Of a stretch of DNA of 64,000 bases, positions 1-11,523 are shown in pieces. Made by a program: the position numbers and the translations under genes. Source of the DNA: Bolinopsis microptera (taxonomy: Eukaryota; Ctenophora; Tentaculata; Lobata; Bolinopsidae); NCBI RefSeq assembly GCF_026151205.1, contig NC_087083.1, forward strand, positions 1,302,001 through 1,366,000, in the 5' to 3' direction. The notes beneath the pieces are model-generated. The model was not told the DNA's origin. It saw nothing but the letters and a program-made list of their open reading frames with translations, and made no database searches. Position 1 is the first letter of the stretch. Every line of letters begins with the position of its first letter.

Positions 1-102
1 GTCGACGACGCTCACCCCACGACCAGGCAGTCAGTGGGTTTCGAACTCGCAACCTAACGATTGTAAGACAGGCGTTCTAACCAACTGCGCTACCTGGCCG
101 CT
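1..102 (-). repeat. tRNA-derived SINE-like sequence
   Basis: Read on the minus strand this has a tRNA-like layout. A seven-base acceptor-like stem (GGCCAGG with CCTGGTC, one G-T pair) closes a segment with an A-box-like GCGCAGTTGGTTAGA and a B-box-like AGTTCGAAACC. A CTTACAA loop would give anticodon TAC, but the anticodon and T stems pair poorly, so a functional tRNA is unlikely. A tRNA pseudogene or the head of a tRNA-derived SINE fits better. It abuts the 3' end of the LINE to its right, so a shared insertion history is possible. The window edge cuts off whatever follows. Confidence 0.5.
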
Positions 103-104
103 AA

Positions 105-1970
105 GGGTCTTTATTAGAATTCAAATCGGATACAAAAATAGGATATCTTTACACTACACTTACTCACTCACACATCACATTTAACTTGACAGAGGAATAC
201 GCTGGCAGAGTAAGTCGATTTGGTCATGAAATTTTGGAGGTCAGGTGGAATCCCTGCAGGAGCCTACAAAAATTTAAGGTTACATATATCAAAGTCTTTA
301 TTTGTCCAGTCATACACGGCATGACAATGCTGGTTGGAAAGTAGTGAAGATTTCAGTTTGGATTTCAGGCAAGAAATACTAACAGAACAATCAAAGATTT
401 TAAGGTTAGGGGTTATTATATTCCATATTTTCGTTGACCTCGTGTTATGGTTGTCTGGGGGATCCGGTTTATTGATAATAAGCATTGGTTTCCTGGAAGA
501 ACGAGAATACTCTTCGTACATAGACATAGGAGTAGAAAACTTCATGATCTTGAATAATTCTATGTAGCTATGGTAAGTATAAAGATTTTGTACAGTGAGT
601 ATCTCGTTGTTTTTAAACAGAGGTTTAGTGTGTTCCTTTTTATAAAATTTACTATCAAGTTTCTGGTCAGTAAATGGTCTGGTTCGAACACACGTTTTGA
701 ATTTATCCAGGTAGGCTGCTCTATCACCAAACAAGACCCTCAGACAGTACTTCTGTGCAGTGAATATTGAGCTTATACGATTTTTAGCTGCCCCACCCCA
801 TGCTGATATGCAGTACGACAGATGGGATTCAAAAAGAGTGTAGTATAACTGTCTGTGGAGAAATTCTGGGAGGGAGCAGCGTAGACGACACAGAGTTGAG
901 GTGGCATGGTTAAGCTTTCGTTTTAGGGCTATTATATGATCTTCCCATGTTAGATTTTCGTCAATGACGACTCCTAAAAATCTAGCTGACGTTACTCTTT
1001 TGATGGGGTAGTTGTCTATATTCATTATGAATTCTTCTTCAACGTTTGCTTCAGTACGTGACTTAGGTCTAAAGTGAATGTAGCAGCATTTTGACATGTT
1101 TATGTGAAGCTTGTTAGCCCGCATGTATGTTTGAAGGTTTGAAAGTAGGGCGTTGCTGCGTTCATATGCTTCTTGTGCAGTTTTACCAACAACAAATATG
1201 TTGGTGTCATCCGCAAAGGTGACAAACGATCCCAAGCTAGAGCTATTAGAGATATCATTTATGTAAAGTAGGAATAAAAGGGGTCCGAGAATTGACCCCT
1301 GGGGAACCCCAAATTTTATTGGAAGTAGGTCGGACTTTTCTCCTACAACATCAGTGTACTGAAATCGATTAGTTAGGTAGCTCTTGATCAGATCGTTTGC
1401 CACGCCACGGATGCCATACCTTTCTAGTTTGGTAAGTAATGTTGAGTGATCTATAGTATCGAAAGCTTTGCTGAGGTCGATGAATATGCCTAACACATGG
1501 TGCTTCAATTTGATGTGCTTAGATATGAGGTCAACAGAGTAGTTTACTGCATGGGAGGTTGAGTGCGATTGCCTGAAACCAAACTGAGTCTTAGATATTA
1601 TTCCCTGAGAGCTGACAAACGAATAAATCCTAGAATATATGATTTTCTCAAATATTTTGCCAAATATGGACAAGGTGGATATAGGACGGTAGTTTTCTAT
1701 TTCTTCTGGATTACCTTTTTTGAATACGGGTGTGATTCTGCCAGTCTTAAGTATTATATCAGGGAATATACCATTTGACATAAGTTTGTTTAAGTATCTG
1801 CTGATAATTGGTGCAATAACGTGGGACGAAGTTTTAATAACGGTTATGGGAATATCACTGGCCTTTCCATTCTCGAATTCTTTGATTATTCTTAGAACCT
1901 CCTCAGGAGTGCCGTCCTCTAACATAATAGATCGAGAGTTACTAGGGCTAAGGAAGTCATGGAATGTCAT
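105..1970 (-). mobile_element. 5'-truncated CR1/L2/jockey-group LINE
   Basis: A non-LTR retrotransposon remnant on the minus strand: one reverse transcriptase reading frame, about 150 bases of 3' UTR, and an AATAAA-type signal near 110-116 just before the tRNA-like sequence. No endonuclease domain is present, so the 5' half is missing. The frame's first ATG (1970) falls at the junction with the dispersed repeat that starts around 1968, as expected for a truncated insertion into or beside that repeat. I could not identify a clear target-site duplication. Confidence 0.8.
264..1970 (-). CDS. LINE reverse transcriptase (partial)
   Basis: The 568-residue open frame encodes a non-LTR reverse transcriptase that copies element RNA at the nicked target. 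Visible in order are GKASDIP and the NYRPIST region (95-100), box A FIDLSKAFDTIDH (164-176), box B GVPQGSILGPLLF (222-234) and the catalytic box TFADDTNIF (252-260). A C-terminal AWGG region follows that is typical of CR1/L2/jockey-group elements. The reading frame is uninterrupted, so this is a fairly young copy. The N-terminal apurinic-type endonuclease expected upstream is absent. The start codon lies at the junction with flanking repeat and is probably not the native start. Exact clade is not resolved. Confidence 0.85.
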   Translation of the reverse strand: MTFHDFLSPSNSRSIMLEDGTPEEVLRIIKEFENGKASDIPITVIKTSSHVIAPIISRYLNKLMSNGIFPDIILKTGRITPVFKKGNPEEIENYRPISTLSIFGKIFEKIIYSRIYSFVSSQGIISKTQFGFRQSHSTSHAVNYSVDLISKHIKLKHHVLGIFIDLSKAFDTIDHSTLLTKLERYGIRGVANDLIKSYLTNRFQYTDVVGEKSDLLPIKFGVPQGSILGPLLFLLYINDISNSSSLGSFVTFADDTNIFVVGKTAQEAYERSNALLSNLQTYMRANKLHINMSKCCYIHFRPKSRTEANVEEEFIMNIDNYPIKRVTSARFLGVVIDENLTWEDHIIALKRKLNHATSTLCRLRCSLPEFLHRQLYYTLFESHLSYCISAWGGAAKNRISSIFTAQKYCLRVLFGDRAAYLDKFKTCVRTRPFTDQKLDSKFYKKEHTKPLFKNNEILTVQNLYTYHSYIELFKIMKFSTPMSMYEEYSRSSRKPMLIINKPDPPDNHNTRSTKIWNIITPNLKIFDCSVSISCLKSKLKSSLLSNQHCHAVYDWTNKDFDICNLKFL

Positions 1971-3640
1971 CACGTTTTAAGATTGTCGCAGAATAATCCC
2001 TTTTTGTATGTAGCACTCAACATCTTGGACCGTCACTAGTATGTGTATTAATAGCTCCTTCGTGTAGGTAGGTAATATAACACCCGAGTGATCTAATGAA
2101 ATGTCACGTTACACATCACGTTACCTAACCAGCTGACATTAAACTCGGTATTCTGAGCTCTCTCGGACGGGTCACGTGAAGTGCACGTGACACATTAAAT
2201 CATGTCCCTCTACTCTAAATGTAAATGTAATCTACATCAGAATGGTTCGTTGGTCTGTCATTACGTTGTGACCTATTTCTTATTCTCAATATCGTGTCTT
2301 TGTAAGCTTACACTAAACGGAAACCTGGCCTGCGATTTGTTAGCTTGTTTTAATCGACGCATCTTTGTTGACGAGACATTTATAACTTCTTGGCAGGTAC
2401 GTGGAAGATGTATTGTAAAGAGGTTTTCTCAAGTTATAAAACTCAGCTACATTCTGGCCTAGTTGTAATCATGAAATATGTGTTAAAAGCGGGGTAGTAA
2501 GTACTGTGTTTCGTTTTGTTTCGTGTAACTTACTACATAATGTAAATATATTACCAATGCAGATTTTAAACTACAGTTAAATCATAACACTAAACCTATG
2601 GAAGGCCGTCATAACTTCAGATACATCTGGTTATTGATTGTAAATGTTTTCAGTGACTGAATTTTAAGCAAATTTGAAAGACGATATTGAGAAGAAAACT
2701 ATTTCCTAATTCCTCTTGTGAAGACTGTATCCTACTCCAAGTTTTCAGGTTTGTGCATGTTTTACAGTATTCAGACAACTCAATCTTTCTCCTACAATTG
2801 GTTCTTGATCAGCCACGTAGCTAGCAATGAGGCAGGGAAGGCGTTAAATGTTTTTCACAAAGCTTACTTATGTATTTTAATGCTATTTATGTGCCCAGAT
2901 TGCCGGATAAATGATAATGTGGCAAAAACCTAAAAATGCTTCAATTTTATCAAACATTTTCCTGAGGCTCCGTCCTCTAGCTGTCCGTCGGGACTCGCCT
3001 GCCTTGGCAGATAATCTTGGCTACGGAGCTGTTCTTGATTAGTTAATTACTTAATATCAGTTAATCAATTCCTCGATTTATTCGAAGGACAGCTCCAGCA
3101 CGCTATTTTTAAGCTGTAAGATAAAGAAACTCACGCGGAGTATATCAAATTTCAGTGATAAGAACTGAGAAGTACACGATCGAAACAACTTATTCGAGCA
3201 ACTATACTTCCTAGCTGTAATCTATCTTGTGAAGACTATATCCTACCCCAGGTTATTGCAGGTTTGTGAATGTTTTACGGTATTTAGACAACTCAATCTC
3301 TCATTCTATATAAGTTTTTGATTGATTGATTTGTTGATTTATTTGAGGGATATCTAAGTTAGTACCATCTTAGAATACGACAGCTCCAGCACGCTATTTT
3401 TAAGCTGTAAGATAAAGAAACTCACGCGGAGTATATCAAATTTCAGTGATAAGAAGTACAGGATCAAAACAACTTATTCGAGCAACTACTTCCTAGCTGT
3501 AATCTATCTTGTGAAGACTATTATATATCCTACCCCAGGTTATTGCAGGTTTGTGAACGTTTTATAGGATTTAATTTAGACGATATAATATTCCTTCTGT
3601 GATCAATCATTATTAATTATCAATTACATGCCAAATTTCA
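1968..3640. repeat. dispersed repeat, copy 1
   Basis: About 1.6 kb that is repeated at 12165-13545, roughly 95% identical by eye. Shared landmarks are CATCACGTTTTAAGATTGTC at the left edge, the GTGAAGACTGTATCCTACTC segment and the segment ending at TTTCAGTTAACTA. Copy 1 continues into ATTGCGATTAAATTACGGCA, and a near match of that continuation occurs at 29430. Copy 1 therefore shows the uninterrupted state of the locus that copy 2 has lost. Short open frames inside (for example 2202-2462) are kept in both copies but have no recognisable domain. Confidence 0.85.
3089..3575. repeat. 291-bp internal tandem duplication
   Basis: Within copy 1, the segment starting ACAGCTCCAGCACGC at 3089 recurs at about 3380 and runs through the GTGAAGACTAT and CCCCAGGTTATTGCAGG motifs. 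The other copy of the repeat (13288 onward) has a single unit, so the duplication arose after the two copies separated, or was lost there. Confidence 0.75.
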
Positions 3641-4474
3641 GTTAACTAATTGCGATTAAATTACGGCACAGCTAATGTTACATTATTATAAGCTATGCAC
3701 TCTATAACAGCTGCCATGAATGCGCCGCTTTAAAAGTATAAATATAAGAAAGTAACATGGAGTATATTTCAGGTTTCGGTTCAAAGAAATAGCGGATCAA
3801 ACCAACTCATATTCCATCTTAACAGTCTCTAAATCTTATAGCTCTGAACATCAGGTACCAAAATAGAATGATTCGTTTATATAATTTTAATGATTGTTCA
3901 GGTGGGAAATAACTATCATTGAACCGCGATACTAAATTAATGATGAATCATGAAAGTATACTAGTCTGAGAAAAATTGATATGGAGTATGGACTAAGAAA
4001 TTTCAGATCTGAAAAGGCTATAACCGGGAAGCATTCAATTTAAAATTAACACGGAAATTGGGTACAATCCGACCGGCTATTAACTTGACTTATGGATGTT
4101 ATGTAATTTTTGCAATATGTAAAGATAAAATTAGCATCTACATTCTACATGTAGAACTAGAAGCGCCACAATGTTTAAGAAAAGGGGTTACAAAAGGGAG
4201 CATAATAAATATTATGATTAATTTTTGGAATCAACACACTGCTTTATACAAACAAAATCGTCTCTTTTCAACAAAGTAATAAACTCTTATTATTTGACGC
4301 TGCTCCTAATATATTATAATTCGAAAAGATCTGGCTTTTGACGCAACAGTTACAAATTTATATAACTACTGTTTTATAGGCCAATAAGGAAACACGCCAC
4401 TGAAGCAAACCTCGGACCCTCTATTCAATTCAAGGCACTAAACGCAAAACGACCACTGAACGACCACTGAACAA
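3641..4474. other. AT-rich non-coding stretch
   Basis: No gene or clear repeat boundary is seen here, apart from the tail of the dispersed repeat near 3641-3770, a segment also found at 29430-29540. The last part is probably the promoter and first exon of the NERD-helicase gene. A direct repeat of ACGACCACTGA lies around 4449-4471, just before the predicted splice donor. Confidence 0.4.
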
Positions 4475-4612
4475 GTAAGTCATTAAAAATATTAATTGAA
4501 ATTTGATAATTATGTACCACGAGAGCTGTGTGATAATATAAGAACCTATGTTGATCCTGGAATGTTCGATTTTTCAATCTGCATCAACCCCTTACAGCTG
4601 ATTTCATTTCAG
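4475..4612 (+). other. predicted 5' UTR intron of the NERD-helicase gene
   Basis: The donor AACAA|GTAAGT at 4475 and the acceptor TTTCATTTCAG at 4612 bound a 138-base interval. It ends 19 bases before the ATG at 4632. Both sites fit the GT-AG consensus well. A second acceptor-like CTTACAG ends at 4597. The coding region itself shows no obvious intron. Confidence 0.5.
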
Positions 4613-4631
4613 ATATATCAATTGATCAACA

Positions 4632-6800
4632 ATGGATAAATATTTGGAAAATGGCAAACAAATATACGAAGAATATTGCTCAACAGCTGAAAACCTGCCC
4701 ACAATGCTTCCAAGAGCACCAGAGCAGACCTACATTGATGTATATCCAGATGAAGATCAACCTGGTCCCAGCTTTAGAGATGACAAACGACATCAATTAG
4801 ACTACGAGACTGAAGTTAAGGTGTATAGGGCTTTGGAAGAGGTAGATGGAAACTTCATTGTTCTCCACAGCTTTAAATACACACACGACCAGTATTGTCT
4901 GTGTGATAAAAGTCATGTTAGGGACAAAAAGAAGTGTAACAAGTGCAAGAATCAGTATGATAAGGAGGGTGAGTGCGATTTCATTATTATTTGTCCGGAC
5001 AGTTTTATCGTTATCGAGGTAAAGAACATGGAGCATGTTGATAGAGAGATCGTGGAATGTGAACCAGACTTCCACTTGTGTTCTATTGGCGAGGACTGGC
5101 AACCTGAGTGTACGACTAGAAAATTGGAGGCATTGATTGGTACGTACAAGAAGTCAGCTGAACAGAGAGACAAGATAGTGGAGCTGATCAAATGTATTGA
5201 CAAGGACGCAAATATTCATCAGTTCACTGCCTATCCTAATTTTAGTAAACGGTTTAAAGAACAGTTTCAATTTAGTGAGATTACAGAACTCCGGTTAAGT
5301 GACGATGAACTGTCAACTATCATATTTGAAGAGGACCTTTGTCGCAACGAACTTGATGCTGCTTGGTGGGCAGCAAATGTAACTCTGGCCAATTCATCAT
5401 CTTCAGATTCCCATGAGAGAGTAAGGAATATTTTGTTAGCTATTTGGGCCACAGAGAGAAACACGTGTGATAAATCCAAGTGCAGTTTAGGACGATGTAT
5501 TATGGATGTCAACAAACAGCTTAAGGAAGGTCGCATTACTTTTGAGCCTAAAAAAGGTAAAAAACGTAATCAAAATCCCGCAGTTGTCAAAGCTCCCGAT
5601 ATTATCAGAAACAATTCTAATGTGGAAAACCTAACAGTAGAACAACACAATGCTTTTGAGTCAAAAGAGAATTTGTTGTTGATTAACGGTCCCGCAGGGG
5701 CGGGCAAAACTGTCATATTGTGTGGTAAAATACTGCAACTGTTAGAGTCTGATAAGAACAATAAAGTTGTGGTATTTAAGTTTACTGGAGAAGGGAACAA
5801 TTCACAGCATTATCAAAGTGCGTTAGATAACGCTAGTATAAAATACGAACTGATAAGCACTAGTGAATATGATCACACTCCCGAACAACTAGCTAATCTT
5901 ATAACAGAGTGTTTGTGTAGTGTTATTATTGTGGAGATATCAGGTTATGAAGATACCACATATTTAACAGATAGACTCAGTGTACTAAGTGGTTATAATT
6001 TGTTTGTTGATGATATACAGACAGTTATTGATTACAATACCACAGCTGAAGAGTGGGCTTTATTGATTAACACGTTAAAAAACTTATCAGCAGATAAGAT
6101 TGTGTGGATAGCATGTGATATTGTCCAGGCTTGGACGGTATATGACATAGATCAGATTTCAAGAGTAGCTAATGTACTTACTGATATATTAGCACCTCAT
6201 CAGAGGACTACTTTATCTAGTAACTTGAGAAATACGTTTGATTTATCGAATATTTTATCTGTAATCAGAGATCAATTCGTTAAATTATGTTCTCTTAAAT
6301 CAGATATTTTAGATATTATTTTACCTTCACAATCACCAGGACACTTTATACACGGTACATTGCCTGTTATACATGTTTTTAATAATCGTAATGTTGATAG
6401 TATTGTAAGTGTTATTAATATTGATTTAGATAGATTGTGTGCTACACATGAATTAAATTATTCTGATATAGGTATAGTATATACTGATTCACTAGTAGTG
6501 ATGTAGTACCACTAGTTAGTAACAGTGTTAATATGAGATGTAAGAACACTGCTAGTAAGATTGCAGTGTGTGACAGTATGGATTGTGCCTCTAGTGAGTG
6601 GCCTGCTGTAATAGTACTGTGTGAAGTGTGGGAGTAGTGAGGAGCGTGACCTGACTAACCTTTACTTAATGTTATCAAGAGCACGTGTACACTGCTCTGT
6701 TGTTATATTCCCATATGAGGGTGGAACATTAAACCGATATCCTTACATGTTACATTTGTTAGATAAACTGAGTAACTACGCTCGCATTATACGATATTAG
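4632..6800 (+). CDS. NERD-domain / superfamily-1 helicase-like protein (two frame breaks)
   Basis: Residues about 55-135 look like a NERD (nuclease-related) domain: an ETEVKVYRAL helix, then CDFIIICPDS (D116) and IVIEVKN (E129, K131), the PD-(D/E)xK pattern. A CxC...CxxC cluster (C89, C91, C102, C105) sits inside it and could bind zinc. A Q-motif-like LTVEQHNAF (334-342) precedes Walker A GPAGAGKT (353-360) and a Walker-B-like LFVDDIQ (457-463), as in UvrD/Rep-type helicases. The first frame ends at a TAG at 6504-6506. Helicase-like coding continues in another frame (DSMDCASSEWPAVIV, ending at TAG 6635-6637) and then returns to the first frame for YLMLSRARVHC, a motif-VI equivalent, ending at TAG 6798-6800. 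The breaks are compensating and 130 bases apart, so this is either sequence error or a recent pseudogene. Likely role is DNA or RNA processing in the nucleus; this is inferred. Confidence 0.75.
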
Positions 6801-6946
6801 ATATGATGTTACTTTGTAATAACGTTAGTGGGTGACTAGTTCTATTGTTATGAAACATGTATACATAAGCCTTTAGAATTAGTGTGTGATTGCACAGCTG
6901 AGTGAACTCTTACGAACTAATTACCGATTTTTGAAAACTGTGAGAT
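6801..6946 (+). other. 3' flank of the helicase gene
   Basis: AT-rich sequence follows the last stop. No further coding is seen. It probably belongs to the 3' UTR, as the nearest good polyadenylation signal is at 7198. Confidence 0.35.
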
Positions 6947-7027
6947 CAAGCCGGGACTCGATCTCGCTACGTCCGGGCTAGACAGACAGATAAGGCTTAT
7001 GCTTAACCGATTGCGCCACTGTGCTGA
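6947..7027 (-). repeat. tRNA-derived SINE-like sequence
   Basis: On the minus strand an A-box-like GTGGCGCAATCGGTTA and a B-box-like GAGATCGAGTCCC are spaced as in a tRNA. The acceptor stem is not convincing, so this is a tRNA relic or SINE head rather than a working tRNA gene. It differs in sequence from the tRNA-like unit at the window start. Confidence 0.5.
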
Positions 7028-7197
7028 TAACAATACAAACATATTAAGCTAGCAATTGAGCGTTATTTTGCAAATAATTTCACCCACTAACCAAACTTAA
7101 CTATTCGTTATTGTAGTTATTAATATAATGCTAATTACTATGAAATTACTATCCACTATAGAATGTGTTATCATTCATTTTATCTGTCTTTCAGTGA

Positions 7198-7203
7198 AAT
7201 AAA
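7198..7203 (+). terminator. possible polyadenylation signal of the helicase gene
   Basis: AATAAA lies about 400 bases after the last stop and is followed by a T/G-rich stretch. The preceding TTTTATCTGTCTTTCAG also resembles a splice acceptor, so a 3' UTR intron cannot be excluded. Confidence 0.3.
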
Positions 7204-9830
7204 AGTGTTTTAAATCATGATGTTTCGTATAATTTAGGGTTGACCAGATTTAGCATAATGTCTAGGTTGAGGTCTAAACAACCTAGTCGGAAAACAAAAA
7301 ATCTTACCTTTACATATGAATGACTAATAAAGAAAATGACGAATGACGAGACGCAATTGCCAAATTAATTTGATAAATGTAAAGTACAAAAACAGAATTA
7401 AATATCAATTCTACACGACAATCTATGATAAACACTTCGTGAATTTGCTGAAAATTGTGAAGTCGTTAGATTTAGAAGCTTAAACTTAAGCAGCAAAATC
7501 AGAAAATATAAGCTAATAATTATAACCGTAAGTGTAAGCTCTCCGACAAAATGATGAAATCATTACTGTAATGTAGTAACAGTCAACTGATAAAAAAGAA
7601 CTGAGCACACGGACCATATCAGGCAACACTCTGTCCGGAGAGTTTACTCGCCAGCGGATTGACCAATCACACCACATAGATGGTGCATTATCCACTTTAA
7701 TCCGGTTAAATTATTATATTTGATCTTGTTTCTTTTTCGTACAGATTGTAGTGAAGTTAATTTTTTTAACGTGTTTTGGGTCTTATTTATGATTTTTTTA
7801 TAATTATCTTATTTACTTCATTGATGTATTGTCACGATGGGTTCGTTAGTGTTCCCTCTGACTATTTAAGTTTAATTCCAGTTTAATTTCCAGTTTAATT
7901 CCATAGAGCTCCCTATTAGCGGAGAGTGACCACGTGACTGTATACGCGACCTCGTATTGGTCAAACCAGTAAAACACATACGAGCAGTCCCCGCCTTTTA
8001 TCTCTATTTCCTATCCGCTACCTAATCTTTCAAAATGTATCGTTTGTTTATTTTACATCTGTAATTGTTCATATTAGAATTCTGGGTAATCTTTATTTTC
8101 TCAAAGTCGGTTATTATCTTGGAGCCAAATAACATGATAAATTACGGCTTTCATTTATGGAATCATCAATTTCAAAGTCATGACCACCATTATAAAAATC
8201 AAAGTACTTGCTATCTGATATGATCTATTGATTAAAAATACTGCGATCAATCGAAATGTATTTTAGCTAAAGAATAAAGGCATACCTGCCATTGATTAAC
8301 ATATCACAAATTCTTCTGTCACGGAGTTTCTATTAACAGGAAGCGATGTGTAACAAACAATGTGTAAATCACAGTGCTGGCAAGCACGACCGCCGCCATT
8401 GGCATTATAATCCCCATACTATTTACCCTCATACTATTATATCCCCTTTACTCTTTTCCAGGCATTAAGACTCACCGAAAGCAGTTCAGCAGGCATATTT
8501 TAAGTTCAAAACATTCTAATTCAATGTCGAAGATGACAGCTAGGAATAAGAAATAGTTATGTAAAGGATTTTAAGAAATTTGCGCAAAATACGCGTCAGC
8601 ATGTTATACGAAATTAGGTAAAAAACCCAAAATCGCCATATTCAGGTGCCTTAAAAACCATGTTAAAATTGAGTTAGAGATCTGAAACTTTGCAGGGCGT
8701 CTAGACCTCGTCCAAATCGACTGTATAATTTTTTTCATGTTTCAGGAGTATCAGGAAATGGGTTTTCTGGAACCCCTGTTTTACAACAGATTGTCTTGAA
8801 GCTATATACATATATATCAATATGTATAGACGCTTTTGGCAGTCAATTGTAGCCTACATTTAAGTGTCCGTAGATTCAAAAGTATAAAAGATACAGTCAT
8901 TTCGAACCACAGGTTTTAAAGATAATTGTTTATACTTTAGTTTACATTATATCGAAAAATAATTGAACGTCATCATCATCACTTGATGACGTCATCAATT
9001 TAAGTGTTTTTAGAACTTGATTTTTGACAAAATAACAACTTTTCAAATCGATGTTTCACCATTAAAAAGTAATTTTATTCAAAATCTGAGTACATTTTTA
9101 CCTTAGATAATTGTTCAAGCATTCTGAAAGTCTACCGGAAAATTTTCCTACCTTGCTCCTTCATAAAGATATTTGCTATTGAAGTTAGTGCTTTTTTGAA
9201 GAATAATTTTGTTTAAACACAAAAGTTGTGAATTAGTATTATCTGGTGTCGGGCCATCTCTTGGGTTGTGGAGCTCAATTTTGCTTCCTAAAGGTCTAAA
9301 TTGTGTAATAGGCTAGTTTTAAAGTTGAAAATCGAAAAGTTGCACACGTGGGGACACGCCCAAATTGATTTAAATTGCTAAAATCACTGAAAATTGTTAT
9401 TTTCACGATTTTTATCAACTTTGGAGTCCCGTTGTGATTAAAGTTCTTTTTGAAATCTTCTGAAACTTTGCATACTTATTAAACTATATATTAAATACCA
9501 CTATGCAAAAATTTACGGTGATTAAATATTGTATGCGCACGCAACGTCCGCTCAAAGTTTGCACGTGCGGAAGGTGAGAATTTTGCTCATTCGTGATTTC
9601 GAATATATTCTGCTTTCCCACGATATTTAAATGGCATTATTTATGAATTAAATGCTAACTTGAATGAGTAAAAAGTCCTGCCATATTCAGTCTGTTATCG
9701 ACAGATATACCTACCTAAACACAAGGAAATGTTTTCAAAGATAAAATTTCGAAATCGTTGAAATTACCTCCTTATTAATGAAGTTTCGACTGTGTAAATT
9801 ATCCTGACATTATAATCAAAAAGAGATGAT
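7204..9830. other. non-coding, AT-rich
   Basis: No gene is recognised. A 60-codon hydrophobic frame at 8374-8556 begins with GTG and matches nothing I know. A CRE-like TGACGTCA lies near 8984 inside ATCATCATCACTTGATGACG. The 8600-9600 part is low-complexity AT-rich DNA of the type common between genes. Confidence 0.4.
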
Positions 9831-10141
9831 ATTTGACCAAAACCCATAATCATGGGTAGAGTGAACCGCTGCCAATGTCTCTCTTTTCCAAACAAAAGGA
9901 AATGATATTAATTTGAGGAACCGTCCGCAAATGCAAATTGATACCGAGAATGAAATCGGTCGCTCGCTTTTACGAATTGTAATAAAGCTTATTGAATGGG
10001 AAAAGCGAGCGACCGATTTCATTCTCGGTATCAATTTGCATTTGCGGACGGTTCCTCAAATTAATATCATTTCCTTTTGTTTGGAAAAGAGAGACATTGG
10101 CAGCGGTTCACTCTACCCATGATTATGGGTTTTGGTCAAAT
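9831..10141. repeat. perfect inverted repeat, 141-bp arms and 29-nt loop
   Basis: Bases 9831-9971 and 10001-10141 are exact reverse complements as far as I can read, separated by 29 unique bases. The outer ends are ATTTGACCAAAACCC and its complement; the inner ends are CGCTCGCTTTT and AAAAGCGAGCG. No convincing target-site duplication flanks it. A foldback transposon, a young hairpin source of small RNA, or a cloning or assembly foldback artefact would all look like this. Short frames read across it are artefacts of the symmetry. Confidence 0.95.
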
Positions 10142-11523
10142 TAACTTTATTTCAAATAATAGAATTTAAAGTCCTCAAAAGTTAATATGCAGTAACGTCA
10201 ACTAAAAATATTTGTATCATGAAGTTTGAGTGAGTCTATTTGTTAATAATAATATATAAAGTGAAATCATTCAGTTATTGTTAAGTTTACTTATTTAAGT
10301 CGAGAGATTCATAACTTCAACATACCGATATAAGGTGATACAAACAATTGTATATCTTAGAAATATGAACTCCTTGTAATAATTAAATTAGAGCCGGACC
10401 AATGACCATCATTCCATTATTTTATGAATGTAGCTGAAATTGGTTTCTAAAATGTTTTGACTGGCGTTCATGTTTTCTCTTCAATCAAAATTCGCGTACA
10501 ATCAACTTCAGTCTCAAGCCTTGGATTAACAATAACATTGTTATTAAAGTTAAACTTCCATCAAATCATTTTGAAGTTTGCTGGCGCGGATGAAGATCTT
10601 TTGTTGTGAGATTCAAGTTCACTTTTTTTAGTCTTTGAGTTTGCCAAGCAGAGAGCACAGGATTTTGGTGAAACGAACGACTCATATGACCATGTCATCA
10701 TATCAGGGATCCCGATCCTGTGAAATATTTAATGAGTTAATGGTTGTACATTTCTAAATATTTAATCCTGATTTTTAACAGAAACTTATAGTTATACACT
10801 GGAAAATCACTGCACTTCCCTTAATTGTATAATATGATCATTGATCTGCACAAACCGGATGGCAATATCAAATATATTACCAAACATCATTTGACAGGAA
10901 ATTGTGTGAACAGACATAATTAATAATTTTGAACGGACATTAAAATGATTATACTTATAGGTTTATAACCTACGTACCAAAGGCAAAACGCGCACCGTTG
11001 GACTCGCAGTCGACAGTCTTTGTGCTTTGGAACAAATATTTTACGAGTATATATATCACCGTTAAATTTAATAAAATGAACGCTCGAGACATTCAAACGG
11101 GCTTTGTTATTGGATATATTTGGTAATATTTTTATTAATAATATATAAAATAACATGTATAAAATAATAGCACAAACTTTGAATTTACTTCTTTTCTCCA
11201 GTGAACTCCACTCTGTTAATTACTTTCTGGGATTTAGCTTCATTAATAATTAACAATCTTACGTCATGTTTTAATATCAAACATGAAACAATTTATTTTA
11301 GCGAAATGGAAACAGTTATAATGAGAAAAGCACGAATACTCGTTTTTGAAACTTTATAATTATATGGTTACACTTACAAGTTATAGTTTGCTTTATTATA
11401 TCCAGAGCCCTTGCGCTTGCAGCTAGTAGTAGTAGCGCGCGCCCGAAGTGTGCAGAAAGATATAGTTATAAGAACATTTTTATATGCTACTGCCTGCTGG
11501 TAAGGTAAAAGTAAATTCTTTAC
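10142..11523. other. non-coding, AT-rich
   Basis: No gene, RNA or transposon end is recognised. Short frames on the minus strand (for example 10920-11156) lack domains and look random. Confidence 0.35.

Noticed and set aside
8374-8556. Hydrophobic 60-codon frame
   Set aside because: Begins with GTG, no domain, no conserved context.
9816-10122. Two complementary 70-codon frames
   Set aside because: They mirror each other across the perfect hairpin and have no domain.
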